64,000 nt of DNA from Marsupella aquatica (taxonomy: Eukaryota; Marchantiophyta), in assembly GCA_973895155.1 (NCBI GenBank), contig OZ316894.1:15810001-15874000 (forward strand), in the 5' to 3' direction. The stretch's first letter is position 1; each line of letters begins with the position of its first letter. Position numbers and translations under genes: made by a program. Below, one piece after another: positions 1 through 11,109 of this stretch. The notes under the pieces were generated by a model. It worked only from the letters and a program-made list of their open reading frames with translations. It searched no databases and had not been told where the DNA came from.

Positions 1-269
1 GCCTTTAGTCATAACCTTAACCACAGTTCGTTAACATTGGCGCAAATACTATGTGCCTTTGTTGGACTGTACTGCCAATGTCGTGAGGTAGCCAGTTCCA
101 AACTTTGAACTCACTCTCTTTCTCATCAAAGACGGAGAGGAGAAAACTGTGCCATGGCGATCGCAACAGAGGAGTGGTGAATCTGGCACAACTGCATTTC
201 GCGAGCCTAAACCTGCAATCTGCGAGGTCCAACCTGCACATCACGAGATTGATAGTGCCATCTTTTCAA

Positions 270-740
270 GCAATAAGTAAGTTTTTGCAGATGCAATTCA
301 AGTTTCGTGTGTATGCAAATTTCACAGTTTCCGATTTATGAAGTCGTGACATTGTCTTGCGAATGGCTTGTGTATGGTCACAGCTTGCCTTGCTTAGAGC
401 TGAATCTCTTCTAATTTTGAGCAGCAGATCAGTTGTTTGGTTTTGCTTGAGAATGTGCTTGTATGCAGATTTGCCAGGATTCCGGAAAAATCATCGTCTT
501 GACGTTGTCGTCGTATGGCTTGTGTTATTGGATTAGCATGCGCATCAACATCACGTCGTGGATTACAGAAGCTTGAGCTATACCTCTTCTACTTTCGAGC
601 AACAAAGTGAGTTGTTGGGTTGCAATAGTTGTTTGGTTGCGATACAGATTGCGTTTGTATGCAATTTTCTGGAATTCAGGAAAAATTATCGTTGTCATAT
701 CAAATGTGTTTATATGGCTTCCGTTCAGGTTTCAAATTTG
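270..740. repeat. Degenerate tandem repeat, about 180 bp period
   Basis: Two adjacent segments (roughly 390-545 and 570-725) share the same order of words: a 'cttctaNtttNgagcaNcaNa' stretch, a 'gttgtttggtt' stretch, 'tgtatgca', and a 'ggaaaaatNatcgt' stretch. A weaker third copy may begin near 270. No convincing open frame runs through them. The overlapping short ORFs here are all under 80 codons and resemble no family I know. Confidence 0.5.
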
Positions 741-1750
741 CATCGTCATCACAAGTTTTGAGCTTCTTCACTCCAACAATAGCAACGATGTAGTATTGCA
801 CTAAGGACATAAATCAGCATTTAATGTCCAAAACTCGGTATTTGATCCCATGGAAGAACAAGTAAGGAATGATTTTCTATCGTTTAACACTTATGAATGA
901 CTAAGGTAACAAAAACACAGGTTTGAGCCTTTTACTATGATTGCTCAACAAGACATAGATTTGAATGTTTGCTTAACATTGTAAATGCAATTAATAAAAT
1001 GGAAACAAATAACAAAACACAATAAAATCTTGAGGTATGATGAGGGAGTCTGGAAAACACCAAAGTAACTTCTCAACAACACTTCATTTGATGTGATTTG
1101 GGTGGTATATCCGTAAGAATATTTCTGGAATGGTTTATTGTACTAGGATGATTACTAAAATGCCGTCAACACGTCTCAACTTTCCTTCCAAAGGTATTCA
1201 AAAGAAACTAGTAATCAATCACTTCAATATCCAGTCAGTACTTTGAGTCACGAATAATAAACACCATGATGATCAAATTGAAGTCACAGGTAATTGGTGA
1301 GTAACAATCTTTGCATCCCATGCACAAGCAATGTCACGCCAAAAACTATGCATCAAGAGCTCAAGAAGATGGGTTGTCACCACTTAAGGAATCTATTCCC
1401 TCATACTTCTGAGATTCAACTCCATACAAATAATTTTACTTCAATGATCTAAACTCTCGATCATTTAGACCAATGAAGGGAGAAGAATTCCTTCTGCATT
1501 TGTAAGCTCCATACAAAAACAACATGAAAGCTTTACTTTGCAAAGATGATTCAATGCTACAACACATGCCACAGGCACTACTTTATTTCTTCACACTTGA
1601 GAATGACACAAATTCTACTTCATATAGGCTAGCAGGAACCCAAGGAGACTGAGATACTGAAAGGACATGCCCTTTCATATTTGAAGGGTCCTGAATTAAA
1701 CTTAATGACGGTCATCCTTGAAAAGTGAATGGACACTGCTGAAAGTGTAA
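741..1750. other. AT-rich intergenic stretch, no gene seen
   Basis: No open frame of useful length, no RNA gene and no transposon end could be recognised here. Confidence 0.5.
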
Positions 1751-1754
1751 AAAA

Positions 1755-2192
1755 TGCAGGGGATGCTTCTCAAAGCGTCAAGGTTTGAGCGGACGCTTTG
1801 CAAAGCGTCGGTGTTTTTAGGTAAAACTAATAAACAATGATCTTCATCTAGTTTTAACTTCTAAACTAAGAGTTGGAATGAGTTGAAACTTTTCTAGAGT
1901 ACTCTACTATATATAATCTCTATGCTGACAAAGTTTCAGACTTTTTTGAGACCTCTAAGTGTCTCAAATAAATTGGTAAAAGCGGCGCGGTGTTATAAAA
2001 GTGCGAAAACTGAAAATTTTTCTAAGTGTCGGGAACATAGTGGACGCTTCAGTCAGGCGTGGATACTTGGCGGACGCTTCCAAAAGCCTCGCTTATCATG
2101 TAGACGCTTCTCAAAGCGTTGTGGTCTTGGATGGACGCTTCTCAAAGCGTCCAAAAATACAAGGGACGCTTTACAAAGCGTCGGCAAAGCCG
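1755..2192. repeat. Cluster of palindromic GACGCTT...AAGCGTC motifs
   Basis: The motif GGACGCTTTGCAAAGCGTC and close variants recur at about 1762-1779, 1791-1809, 2040-2060, 2072-2092, 2101-2120, 2132-2151 and 2162-2181. Several are near-perfect inverted repeats able to fold into small hairpins. Clusters of short, partly palindromic repeats are typical of the subterminal regions of plant CACTA elements, where TNPA-type proteins bind. I could not find a matching CACTA terminus nearby, so the origin is inference. The two ORFs across 1922-2230 are by-products of the repeat. Confidence 0.6.
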
Positions 2193-2787
2193 CGGCAATG
2201 CAAAAAATAGCAAAACTAAATCAATCCTAACTTTCAAACCACAAGTTGGTTTGAGCTTAAACTTTCAAGTATGATTCTATTACGCAACTACTACCTCCTG
2301 AAAAAGTATGAGACTTTTCTGATAATGATAACTATTTAATTAAAATAGCAGAGATCGATTGATCGTGATAATTGCACACAGAGCTCATTCTTGCTGAAGA
2401 AGTGTTTTGGAGTCCAGTTCTTGAATCTTCTAGCCTACATTGCTTCTCCAATGATGTCCAGTCTTCGTTCTTGGTAGCATGCAAAGAGCAAGGATTTATA
2501 TTGGCGATCCTTGTCCAATACAGGCAATAGCCTCCGATGAAGCATAACATTAGGTAAAATGCTCAGTTGATCTAAATTGCTACAAAAGGTAACTAGACTA
2601 CACCTTTGAGCTAGAAAAAGTTCAAAATTTATAAATTTTCTATCATTTTCAACTAATGTACTGTATTACAAGCGAGGTGAGTGCTTTCAGTTGTTGTTCA
2701 GCTTGAAATCTTTGTAAAATTAATTAACAGTATATTCCAACTCTGTTATTACTTCTTGAATCAGTTCTTCCTGTATGTAGATTGCAG

Positions 2788-3429
2788 AAGATGGGTCTTT
2801 GGACATCTCTTGCTGAGGTGGAGGAGAGTAGGGCCAGTGGCCAAAATGTATCTTTTGATCCATGCCTAGCCTGGGTAGTGAATTTTGAAGCTGAGAATCC
2901 ATATCCACAAAAAAATTTGTATGCCTCGTGCCCTGGAAGGCTTAAGAGTGGGGGGACATGCAAGAAGTCCCTTGAGCGCGGTCCAAAGCGTGACCACGAT
3001 CTGCCACCTAGCATGAGTTATAGATTCCATATCCGCATCTATGATGCTGTCCATGCTGGGTAGGCACCATTGAGTGCCATGATGTGGGAAGTTGCCTCAA
3101 TATTCATGGGGTGCACTCCCCAAGAATTTGCAGGCCAGGGCGAGATTGAACAACTTCAATACCTCCTGGCTCTCACTCAACCATGTCCGAGAGTGAAGAT
3201 TTGGCTGTCGGTTGTTGAATATGAAATAAAGGTTGAGCATCTATGTTTTATGGATGCTCGTCCCCATGTGGCTCTACAGAGACCCAATCCTGGGCACGGT
3301 ACTCCAAAGTCTTCTGGTCGTGCCCAATAGAAACCCTCCACGAGCCAAGGGAAAACTCCTGTTAAGCCAGTCAGAGAAGGAATTGACAACCTTGTTAGAG
3401 CGCTAAACCTACAGGATTTGGATGACTAG
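2788..3429 (+). pseudogene. RPA70-like (replication protein A large subunit C-terminal OB-fold) pseudogene
   Basis: The frame opens just after a splice-acceptor-like TTGCAG and encodes a segment resembling the C-terminal single-strand DNA-binding fold (DBD-C, Rep_fac-A_C) of replication protein A subunit 1. It shows a 'TSLAEVEE' opening, a 'YASCPGRL...GTCKK' half zinc-ribbon, and a 'YRFHIRIYDAVHAG' strand. Then come 'MMWEVASIFMGCTPQEFA' and 'KIWLSVVEYE', which match the order expected for this fold. The second Cys pair of the normal four-Cys ribbon is not visible. Two in-frame TAG codons (3061-3063, 3328-3330) interrupt a frame that otherwise runs to the TAG at 3427-3429. Plant Helitrons and other mobile elements often carry RPA1-like genes, and this copy lies beside a Harbinger transposase. 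The family call rests on pattern resemblance alone. Upstream exons were not found. Confidence 0.55.
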
Positions 3430-3685
3430 GATGTGTGGTGCAATTCCCACATTATTACCACATCGTGCATCATCAATTTTTCTGTAGCAACCCACATTGC
3501 ATTTGTCATTGATAGTAGCACACATACCCTAGCAGTGTAGGGTTCAGTATTCCGGAATTTTGTACCTCCCAACTCAGTTTTCTCACGTGTAATAAATGTT
3601 TAGATGCAATGACATGTATGGACTGTAAATGTTACCTCTATTGTCTGAATTTCTCATGTCCATTTTCTGTGCATGAAGGAGAAAT

Positions 3686-5171
3686 ATGCCTCAAATGTCT
3701 AATCGCCAAAGAGCAATGCGGCCTGTGAAAGACATGTTGATGTTAAATATAGTACTGCACAGTTCTAGTGAAGAAGAACCAGATACCGGGAGTAAGGGCG
3801 ATTGGAGTGATGCTACAACACCCACAAACTCTGCGTCTGACGAAGATTTTTATTCATCATCTGACTCCGAGGCTACGACAGACATGTATGACCTTGAGGG
3901 CAATTCAGATGACCTGCTTGAGTTGTACAGTGTAATGGAAAACACCAGATATTTTGTTGATAAGACTATCACCATCAAATCTTGGGAGTTTGTCTTGTAG
4001 TTTTTTGATAAACTTCCACCGAGATTTTTCAGGCAGATGACCAGAATGGACAAAGCCTCTTTCTCTGCTTTAGTACACCTAATTGAGGATCATCCAGTTT
4101 TTGTCAATGATTCACCATATGAACAGGCTCCAGTGGAATGGCAGCTAGGTGTTACCTTGGATCGATTGGAACATGAAGGCAATGGAGCTTGTCTAAATCG
4201 TCTCATTCCAACTTGGGGAGTTAGTATAGGATCTCTCTATAATTTCACAACTCATTGTTTTACTGCCATGGAAACTGCATTGAAGGACCACTTGAGATGG
4301 CCTGATCGTACTGAAAGACGAAAGATATCAGAGGAGTTTTCAAAGAGAGGCTTCCCAGGGTGTGTGGGCCTCATTGATGGGACTCTCATTCCACTTTCCC
4401 AACGGCCAAAGGATTCTGGAGAGTGCTACTATGATAGAAAGTGTCGGTCCTCGATAAACACGCAAGTTATTTGCGACCACAAAAGGAAAATCCTTTTCCT
4501 TTACACTGGTCAGTGTCTTCTTCTTATGTCTCTTTAGTTTTACACATGAGTACATGGTTTTGCATTGCTGGGATTGACATTATTTCACTGCTATGACAGG
4601 TATGCCTGGTTCTTGTTCAGACCTGCAATGCTACAAGAAGTCCTCACTGTTCCGCAGACAAAATGATGGCATTCTCTTTGGCCGTGGTCAATACCTTCTC
4701 GGAGACAGTGGGTATGCGTCCATGCCACACCTGGTTTGCTCATACAAAAGGGCAGAATGCAACTCAGACCGTGAAGACTTCAACATGTGTGTGGCCAAGT
4801 GCAAGGTAACAAATGAGCATTGCATTGGTGTCTTGAAATCACGGTGGTACTCCCTCAAAGAAATGCGAGTCCAATTGAAATCAAAAGCAGACAACTTCTT
4901 TCTAGTGAGGTGGATTGTAATGTGTGCACGGTTGCACAACTTTGTCATTAATAGGAACGACCTCTGGACTGATGAGGATGAGGAGATTACAGTTGACAAT
5001 GTTGACTCAGAAGATGAAGGTGTGGATTTCATAGTAGACCCTCGACCTCGACATGGTCGACCCCAACCACAGAGTGTTACCTTACAAAACAACATCATGC
5101 AATGGGCATTGCAGTTCCATAAAGAACCAGGTGGATGTCTCTATGTCGGGAGTACTCAAAATGTCACTTAA
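3686..5171 (+). pseudogene. PIF/Harbinger transposase (DDE_Tnp_4, HARBI1-like), with an in-frame stop
   Basis: Harbinger transposases cut and join DNA with an RNase-H-like DDE nuclease. Exon 1 runs from about 3686 to 4508 and exon 2 from 4600 to 5171. The intron at 4509-4599 starts GTCAGT and ends ACAG, and a split Gly codon gives 'YTG|MPGS'. Visible catalytic landmarks are 'GLIDGTLI' (first Asp), 'SDLQCY', 'LLGDSGY' (second Asp) and 'TNEHCIGVLKSRW' (the Glu). The first part is an acidic Ser/Asp-rich leader ending 'ENTRYFVDK'. A TAG at 3998-4000 interrupts the frame just before 'FFDKLPPRFFRQMTRMDK', which is the normal continuation in this family, so the gene is probably inactive. Terminal inverted repeats and a 3-bp target duplication were not found, so the element limits are unknown. 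A possible partner gene lies at 9.5-11.1 kb on the other strand. Confidence 0.85.
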
Positions 5172-6072
5172 TTATTAGCACCTGCTGTAAAAGGCTTGAA
5201 CATGTCTCTGTTGTCATAGGTAAAGTGTCTCAGGGCACAATGACCTTGCTTAAACTAGGAAGGTCAAGAGAAGGAGTTGGCAATATAGAATTCCCGTCCA
5301 ATTGTAGGTAGCATGCAGGCCAAATAATAATGTTGGAGGAATAACTGTGAATGGAGAAGTCCTGTTATTGTAAGTGTGAACCATATTCCATTATATTTAT
5401 TTTTTACATTCCCTTCATGGCACCATGCGCTCAACTCAACGACTGTGAATATGTGGGCACTTATGACTGTGTACATATGTGTTTAAATAAAGTTAGGATA
5501 AATTTTCCCAACATGTGGAGGTCTCAGTGAAAAGGACTCGACCAAAATTACAAACAAAAATGCCAAAACACTCCACACCACAAATTGCCCCAACTTAGGT
5601 GAAATTCCCTTTGAATATGGATACGTACATGACCAACAAACATGTACCATATAGGTTAGATAATGAGGAAAATTATGATGCAAACCAAAAAAACCCCAAA
5701 TGCTGCTTCACCCCTTCATCACTAGATTGTCCCAAAAATAATAATAGTATCAAACTACTCCAAACATCAATATGAAACTACTACAAACTTCCATATCCCT
5801 GTCTTCACCAAACATACATTCCGAAGTGCCAAATTTCCGGAATGCCGGAATTTTGTAATTTTGGAATTACGAAATTTGGAATGGGTACGTAGAACGGAAA
5901 CATCCGTAATTTGGGAACAACACACATTGTGCATCCTTCCCGCCTGGTGGATTTGAAGTGTTGGTTGTGAAGGAGGAATCGCTCGTCATCGATCCTTGTT
6001 TTGCCTGGTTTATTTCTGGATTTTGGACTTCCTAAACCACTATCATAGCAGATTACATTCATCGTATGTTCT
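5172..6072. other. Non-coding spacer with CCGGAATTTT-type motifs
   Basis: No gene seen. The stretch near 5820-5920 has short inverted words built on 'ccggaatt' and 'ggaatt'. Related words recur near 3550, 9230 and 11250. They may be eroded transposon ends, but no pair could be matched confidently. Confidence 0.35.
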
Positions 6073-6907
6073 GTGGCACGCATAGTGTACACTTCCTATA
6101 TCCTGTACCCCTTGGCAGGCGTAATGGAAAGTCCAGAAAATAGCCACGATTTGGTATTGAAAGAAGTTTCCCCTCGATTCCCTGCTGTGGAGGGTCGTCT
6201 TAAATGTATGCAGAGCATGCTGCGCGTCATAGGACTGGAAGGATTACTTATGGTTCCCTGGGGTGCCGTAGCACCTTCGCTGCTGGCAGAAATCATTGAC
6301 GGCATTATTGCTGACAGGTTCAAGGGTACAGTCAGAGGCCAAACTGACGAGTGGACAGATGAGTTTGTTGGAGACGCATTCCGCATCTCAACCAAGGGGG
6401 AGGGGATGTTCAGGCGCCACCAACATTGCTCTGAGGTGTATTTCTCTGTTCCACCTGGGACCAAGGATGGGTGGAAGATTAGTGACTGCAACAACGGTGA
6501 CCTTGACATGCTGCTTTGCTTTCTCATTCCAATTTTCCATCCAATGAGGCCGAGCCGAGTTATGTGTAGCTTGGCCAACACCATTGTAGCATCGTGGACA
6601 CAACAGAGGAAAACTAATTGGGGATTAATTTTGGCTGCAGTAATAAGGTTGCAGCTCGCACAGTTAGGCAAAAAAAATGTTACTTATCTCCAGGTGTATG
6701 TAGGCCAATTGTATTGGTATGGGTCTTGTCTCCTACTAGAAGAAAAACATGAACAACAGAGTATCTTTGCAAACCTTGACATTACTGGTATATGTGACTC
6801 TAATTTGGATTCAGAGGATGATGTGAGGTCATGAGGGGTCGGAAGACGAAACAGGTGATGAACCTGGGGATGAACCACATCATGATTTAGAGGCAGAAGC
6901 CAATTCT

Positions 6908-7078
6908 GACGAAGTCCCCCAGTACACAAATGTTCTGATACAGGAAATGGAAGATGCCATTCCTGACAAAGTCCCCCAGTACACACATGTTCCAGTACAG
7001 GAAATGGAAGATGCCATTCATGGCGAAGTTCCCCAGTACATAGATGTTCCAGTACAGGAAATGGAAGATGCCATTCCT
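6908..7078 (+). repeat. Three tandem 57-bp coding repeats
   Basis: Units 6908-6964, 6965-7021 and 7022-7078 are nearly identical and in frame. Each encodes a 19-residue block of the form D-x-V-P-Q-Y, three variable residues, then Q-E-M-E-D-A-I-P. They lie within the decayed transposon-associated ORF. Confidence 0.9.
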
Positions 7079-8496
7079 GACAAAACAGGGCTAGTGGACT
7101 CTCCTATGCAAAGGCCATTCATTGATGCGGCGAGTTTAAGAGATAGAGTTGCAATATTGGAGGCAGAGAATGACAATTTGAAGCTGTTGGCAGACATGAG
7201 CATAAAAAGGAAAAGGCGCCAGCCAAATCCCAATAATGTCACAAAAACAACTTCCGGTGTATAGTCTGCTTCACAGTCGCCAAGTTCAGTAGGTGCAGAA
7301 GGCAACGAGAAGATCATTAGTGACCTGGTTGTTATGTTGGGTTGTTGTCCTCAGGAAATAGTGAATGAAGTACAAAAGTTGGTGGATGCAAATAAAATAC
7401 ATGCCACAGTACTTGGAGATGCAGAAATTGACAATAATGGTGAGTCGGGTCCCAGCTTTACCATAAGAGAACTTAGTCCTATTATTGTGGAGGCAGTGCA
7501 AGATAGTGATGTGGCTGAGCAATGCACGGACAATCCTATGCATGACCTTGGAGGGGTAGAGTTTCATGAGGCAACTGCAGACGCGGAGGCTGTTGCAGAG
7601 GTCCAGGTACAGGTAGACACACAACTTCTCCCTGACCAATGCATGGACAATAATGATGTCCATGAGGCACGTCCACAATTAATAGCACTACATGACGCAT
7701 GGGCAGAGGTAGAGGTAGACATAATCTCTCACGTTGTTCCACAAGGGAGTCTTCCCAATGCTACACCAACAAAAGAACATGTTGATGAAGATGATGCTCC
7801 ACATGAGCATGTCCCCCAGGATGTCCCTGAGCATGTCCCTGAGGATGTCCCTGAGGCTGGAGCTGAAGCTGAGGTGAGTCTTCTCAAAGATGACTTAGAA
7901 GGAGAGAAGAGGGCATTTCTTCAGAAGCACATCCCTGACAATTACATTTGCATAGAGGGCTGTGAGAATTGTACTGTTCCCATTCATAAAAGCAAATATG
8001 GTGGCAACAATTACTGGATAAGAGATTCGGAGGCTCAGACACACATTGTGTCTATCAATTCACCTGCCTCACCCACACCAGCAGAAGAAGTAGCAAGATA
8101 TGTAGAGGCATGCTCAATTATTCAACAATACCAAAGTCCTATGCAGGAGTTCTGGCATTATTATTTTGCCAAGAGAAGGGAAGCCTTGTACATATTCAAG
8201 TTAGGTGCTTCCGGTCCTACTCTCATCCAAAAGCAGGATTTTTTTGAATATGTGGCACGTTACAGAGTATTTTTGTGAGATACTGTTGATGATGGTAATG
8301 TACGGTGATCTCAAAGTGTTTGACAGTGAAACGCTGATTGCTGAGTGTGGCAATCTACCAGCGTATTGTCTGCTCTTCATGCTGGATTTTCTGGAGCAAT
8401 CAGAGAGGCCTGAAGGTGGGAATCCAATTACATTCAATCCTAAGACACCAGCTATTGCTGTTTACAATTACATGAAGACAGAGGATTTGCAGAGAT

Positions 8497-8792
8497 CTCG
8501 GGGGTTTCACTTCCACAAAAATGGCATATCACGTACGACGAAGGATAGGGTCATATTATTGGTTGTAAGGGAAGACTTAAGAATTTTTTTAGAAGAATAA
8601 TAAGGTCTTTTAAATTCAATTTTGAGACTTATAAGAACATTAGGGCCTTTTTAATCCAATTTTTGGAATATTCCAAGAATATTCCAACTTTATAGGGGTT
8701 AAAAAATAATATTTTTTTCTTACATTTTAGGGGGTCCAAGGCCTAAAACGTCACAGGTGATGGGGAGGTCCCCATGTAGTGAGACCCCCGAG
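8497..8792. mobile_element. 296-bp hAT-like MITE with 8-bp target site duplication
   Basis: The element begins CTCGGGGGTTTCAC and ends GTGAGACCCCCGAG, so its ends are inverted repeats with one mismatch in 14. It is flanked on both sides by the 8-bp direct repeat GCAGAGAT (8489-8496 and 8793-8800). An 8-bp duplication is typical of hAT elements, but the terminal sequence is not the classic CAGGG, so the superfamily is inference. The interior is AT-rich and non-coding. Related copies lie at 34380-34573 and 39814-40110. It interrupts the decayed ORF at 6073-9011. Confidence 0.85.
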
Positions 8793-9011
8793 GCAGAGAT
8801 GTGGGACAACATTTATACTCCTACATTGCTGGAGTATAGGACATATTATGACAGACTGATGGTGGACTTTGAACCTTATGTGGATATCATGTCAAGTGAG
8901 GAAAGATTCTGGGAGCGATTTCCTACTGTGGAGTATGATAGCTGCAGCAATTTAGACTTCCTCACAATTTATCGTGAAGCTCCTAGGGTACACGTACCGA
9001 CTGTTCATTAA

Positions 9012-9536
9012 CAAGCAACTCCCTTTGCTTGGCTATAAGTGACAGTTTAATTCCCTGCCCTTAACTTTTCATAATGAGGGTAAGAGAGAAGAAATTCTTG
9101 AGGCCATTTGTAAAGGGACCGTCAGATTACCAGAAGTGGTTGAGTACGTTAGGATCATAAAAAGTGTTGAATAGTTGAACACCGAGTACCAATTTAGATG
9201 TCAGTCCATAGTCCATTTTGCTTACCGGGATTCTGGATTTTTGGCATTCCGGAAGTTTCTCACGATTGGTTTCACAACAAATAAGACTATTTTTTGGTAG
9301 TAGTTTGTCAGGTTAGTTTATACAGGTGTGCCGGCATACAATGTCAAAGCATAGGAAGGATGCTGAGAGACATTGTTTTGTACACGAATGCAGAGTTTGA
9401 AAATAAAAGATAAACACATGCAAGGTTTGCATTGCCCATTATTAATTCACAATTGTACAGTGAAGCTGTGTACATTGTGCAGTACGTACATTACTAAATG
9501 TAGATCTGGTTCTACAAATATGTACTATAGTTCAAT
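9012..9536. other. Spacer between convergent ORFs, no gene seen
   Basis: It contains a short near-palindrome 'cccttaacttttcataatgaggg' split around 9058-9081, with a similar word near 11591, and a CCGGAA motif near 9250. Neither could be paired as a transposon end. Confidence 0.35.
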
Positions 9537-11056
9537 CTACTCTTTATCTAGAAGCTGAAGAAGATCCTTGATCTCATCAGAAGACTTGTTGGACCCTAAT
9601 AGAGTGGTCAACAATGTAGTTTGCCTATTTGCTTTATCCAGCTTCTCTGCATCTTCTTGATCTGCTTTGACTTTCTTCAAAGCGTTCTCAGCACAAAAGG
9701 CTTCTAAGGCCAGTTGATGCTTCCTGTCCAACCGGTGCTTGGCTGAAGCCTCAGCCTGAGCTTGGGTTCTGGCTTCACGTCGCTCAACAATGTCTTGGGT
9801 CTTCCACTTGTCACGACTTATGATCAAATCTTTTTGATAATCAGCTTTGAGGTTGATTCTCTCAGTGTATATTGCTGAAAACGAAGGCTTGAATTCCTTT
9901 TGGGCCTCCTTTGCCGCTTGCGCAGGAGTCTTGGGCCCCTTCTTCGAGGGGGCTAGGATTGTGGGAGGAATGGGTGAGGCAGTTTGTGGTCCTGAAGTAG
10001 CACTGTCTGTGGGGCGGGGCATGTTTTCCCCAATGTTCATGCCTGCAAACCTGGTACAAACTTGACACAGGCAATTGGTGACATGAGCCCCAATGTTTTC
10101 CCTGGCGATGTCCTCCATTTCCTTCCAGAAGCCATCATCGACTGGGGGTGCTCGTCCTAAAGTTGAAGGTGTAGGAATGTGATGCACTGCTGGTGTTGAT
10201 GTGTGAACAGATTGAGCTGGCGATGGTGCAGGCGTATCTGTGTCACCCCAGGAAGAATATGGAGATTAATTCAATTGTTAGGCACTTTACAGTGAACACA
10301 GAATCCTGAATCCAAAAATATAATTAACAAAAAAGGAATGGGAGAGCTTGTACCATCAAGGATTATGGTTGGACTGTGTTGCTGTGCAATATTTGGGCAG
10401 GAGTTCTCCCAATCATCGACAATCTCCACATCCCCAGAGTCATCTTCAGTCATGATAAAGTCAAGATTTTCAACTCCAACATCACCAACAATTGGTGGGT
10501 TAACATTGGGTCTAGCTCCAAAGAGAGCATGCATTCGCTCAAAATGAGGGCTGAGGCGGTTGAATTTGTCCTCCAAGGTCATCCCAGCCAATGACTCTTC
10601 CTCTATCAGCCCTGCTCCAGTGCCATTCTTCACTTCAAGAGCTTGCTTGTATCTCAATTTGTACTTTTGGAATCGCTTCGTCAGATTTGGTGCAGTGATT
10701 TCCTTGGGGAAACCATGATGAATGAGTGCAGCCAACATGGACTTCATGACAGTTGCCTTAGACTGGTATTTCTGCCCAATCTTTGTTCTCCTACCTGATC
10801 CATGCACTGCTGCAAAGTTCTTAGGGATCTCAAGGTATGAGACTATGAGATCATAGTCTTCATCCTTCAAGCGAAACTTCTCAGCAGGAACTTGGTAGTG
10901 CTCGCTGGCAACAGTTGCTCGTGGTGGTTGGAAAGCAGAGCCTTTGCTCCTCCCAAAACCTTCTCTCACAAAACCCTGGCTCCCTATGCTAGACATTGTG
11001 CTGAAAGAGTGTGAGCCCACAGAAGAAGATGTGGGCTTGTCAAGAATGGACTGCAA
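9537..11056 (-). CDS. SANT/Myb-like protein, possible Harbinger partner (ORF1-like)
   Basis: Two exons join in frame. The upstream exon (about 11056 down to 10354) ends with a split Gly/Asp codon at a GTACAA donor. The second exon starts at 10237 after a CACAG acceptor and runs to the stop at 9537. The first exon has a Ser-rich leader, then a helical module ('EKFRLKDEDYDLIVSYLE', 'TKRFQKYKLRYKQAL', 'LSPHFERMHALFG') reminiscent of the trihelix/Myb-SANT modules in Harbinger ORF1 proteins, which in that family help the transposase bind DNA. An acidic tail follows. The second exon has a Pro-rich linker, a 'CLCQVC' pair and a long charged helix rich in Ala, Lys and Glu, probably a coiled coil. The frame has no internal stop, unlike its neighbours. 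The open frame extends upstream of the first Met to about 11100 without a better start, so the true 5' end is uncertain. Family assignment is tentative. Confidence 0.55.
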
Positions 11057-11109
11057 GTAATCAGCAACCTTGTGCTCGACCTCGTGACGAAGGGCAGTTT
11101 GTGCTCAAA

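Larger units (their letters stand above)
6073..9011 (+). pseudogene. Decayed transposon-associated ORF of unknown function
   Basis: One coding track seems to run through several frames. 6073-6834 is globular ('VPWGAVAPSLLAEIID', 'KTNWGLILAAVIRLQLAQL') and resembles the plant-specific domains that accompany transposons. It shifts frame near 6830 into a segment with three 19-residue repeats (6908-7078), then a coiled-coil-like stretch and a basic 'KRKRR' patch. A TAG at 7262-7264 follows. The same frame continues at 7265-8278, which has an acidic, Val-Pro-rich 'EHVPEDVPE' section and a C-terminal globular part. A further frame change leads to 8205-8600, which is cut by the MITE at 8497-8792, and coding-like sequence resumes to 9011. 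Removing the MITE and one target duplication (304 bp) does not restore a single frame, so decay involved more than the insertion. I do not recognise the family. Confidence 0.45.

Noticed and set aside
6096-6671. 191-codon minus-strand ORF
   Set aside because: It is the shadow of the more protein-like plus-strand frame 6073-6834.
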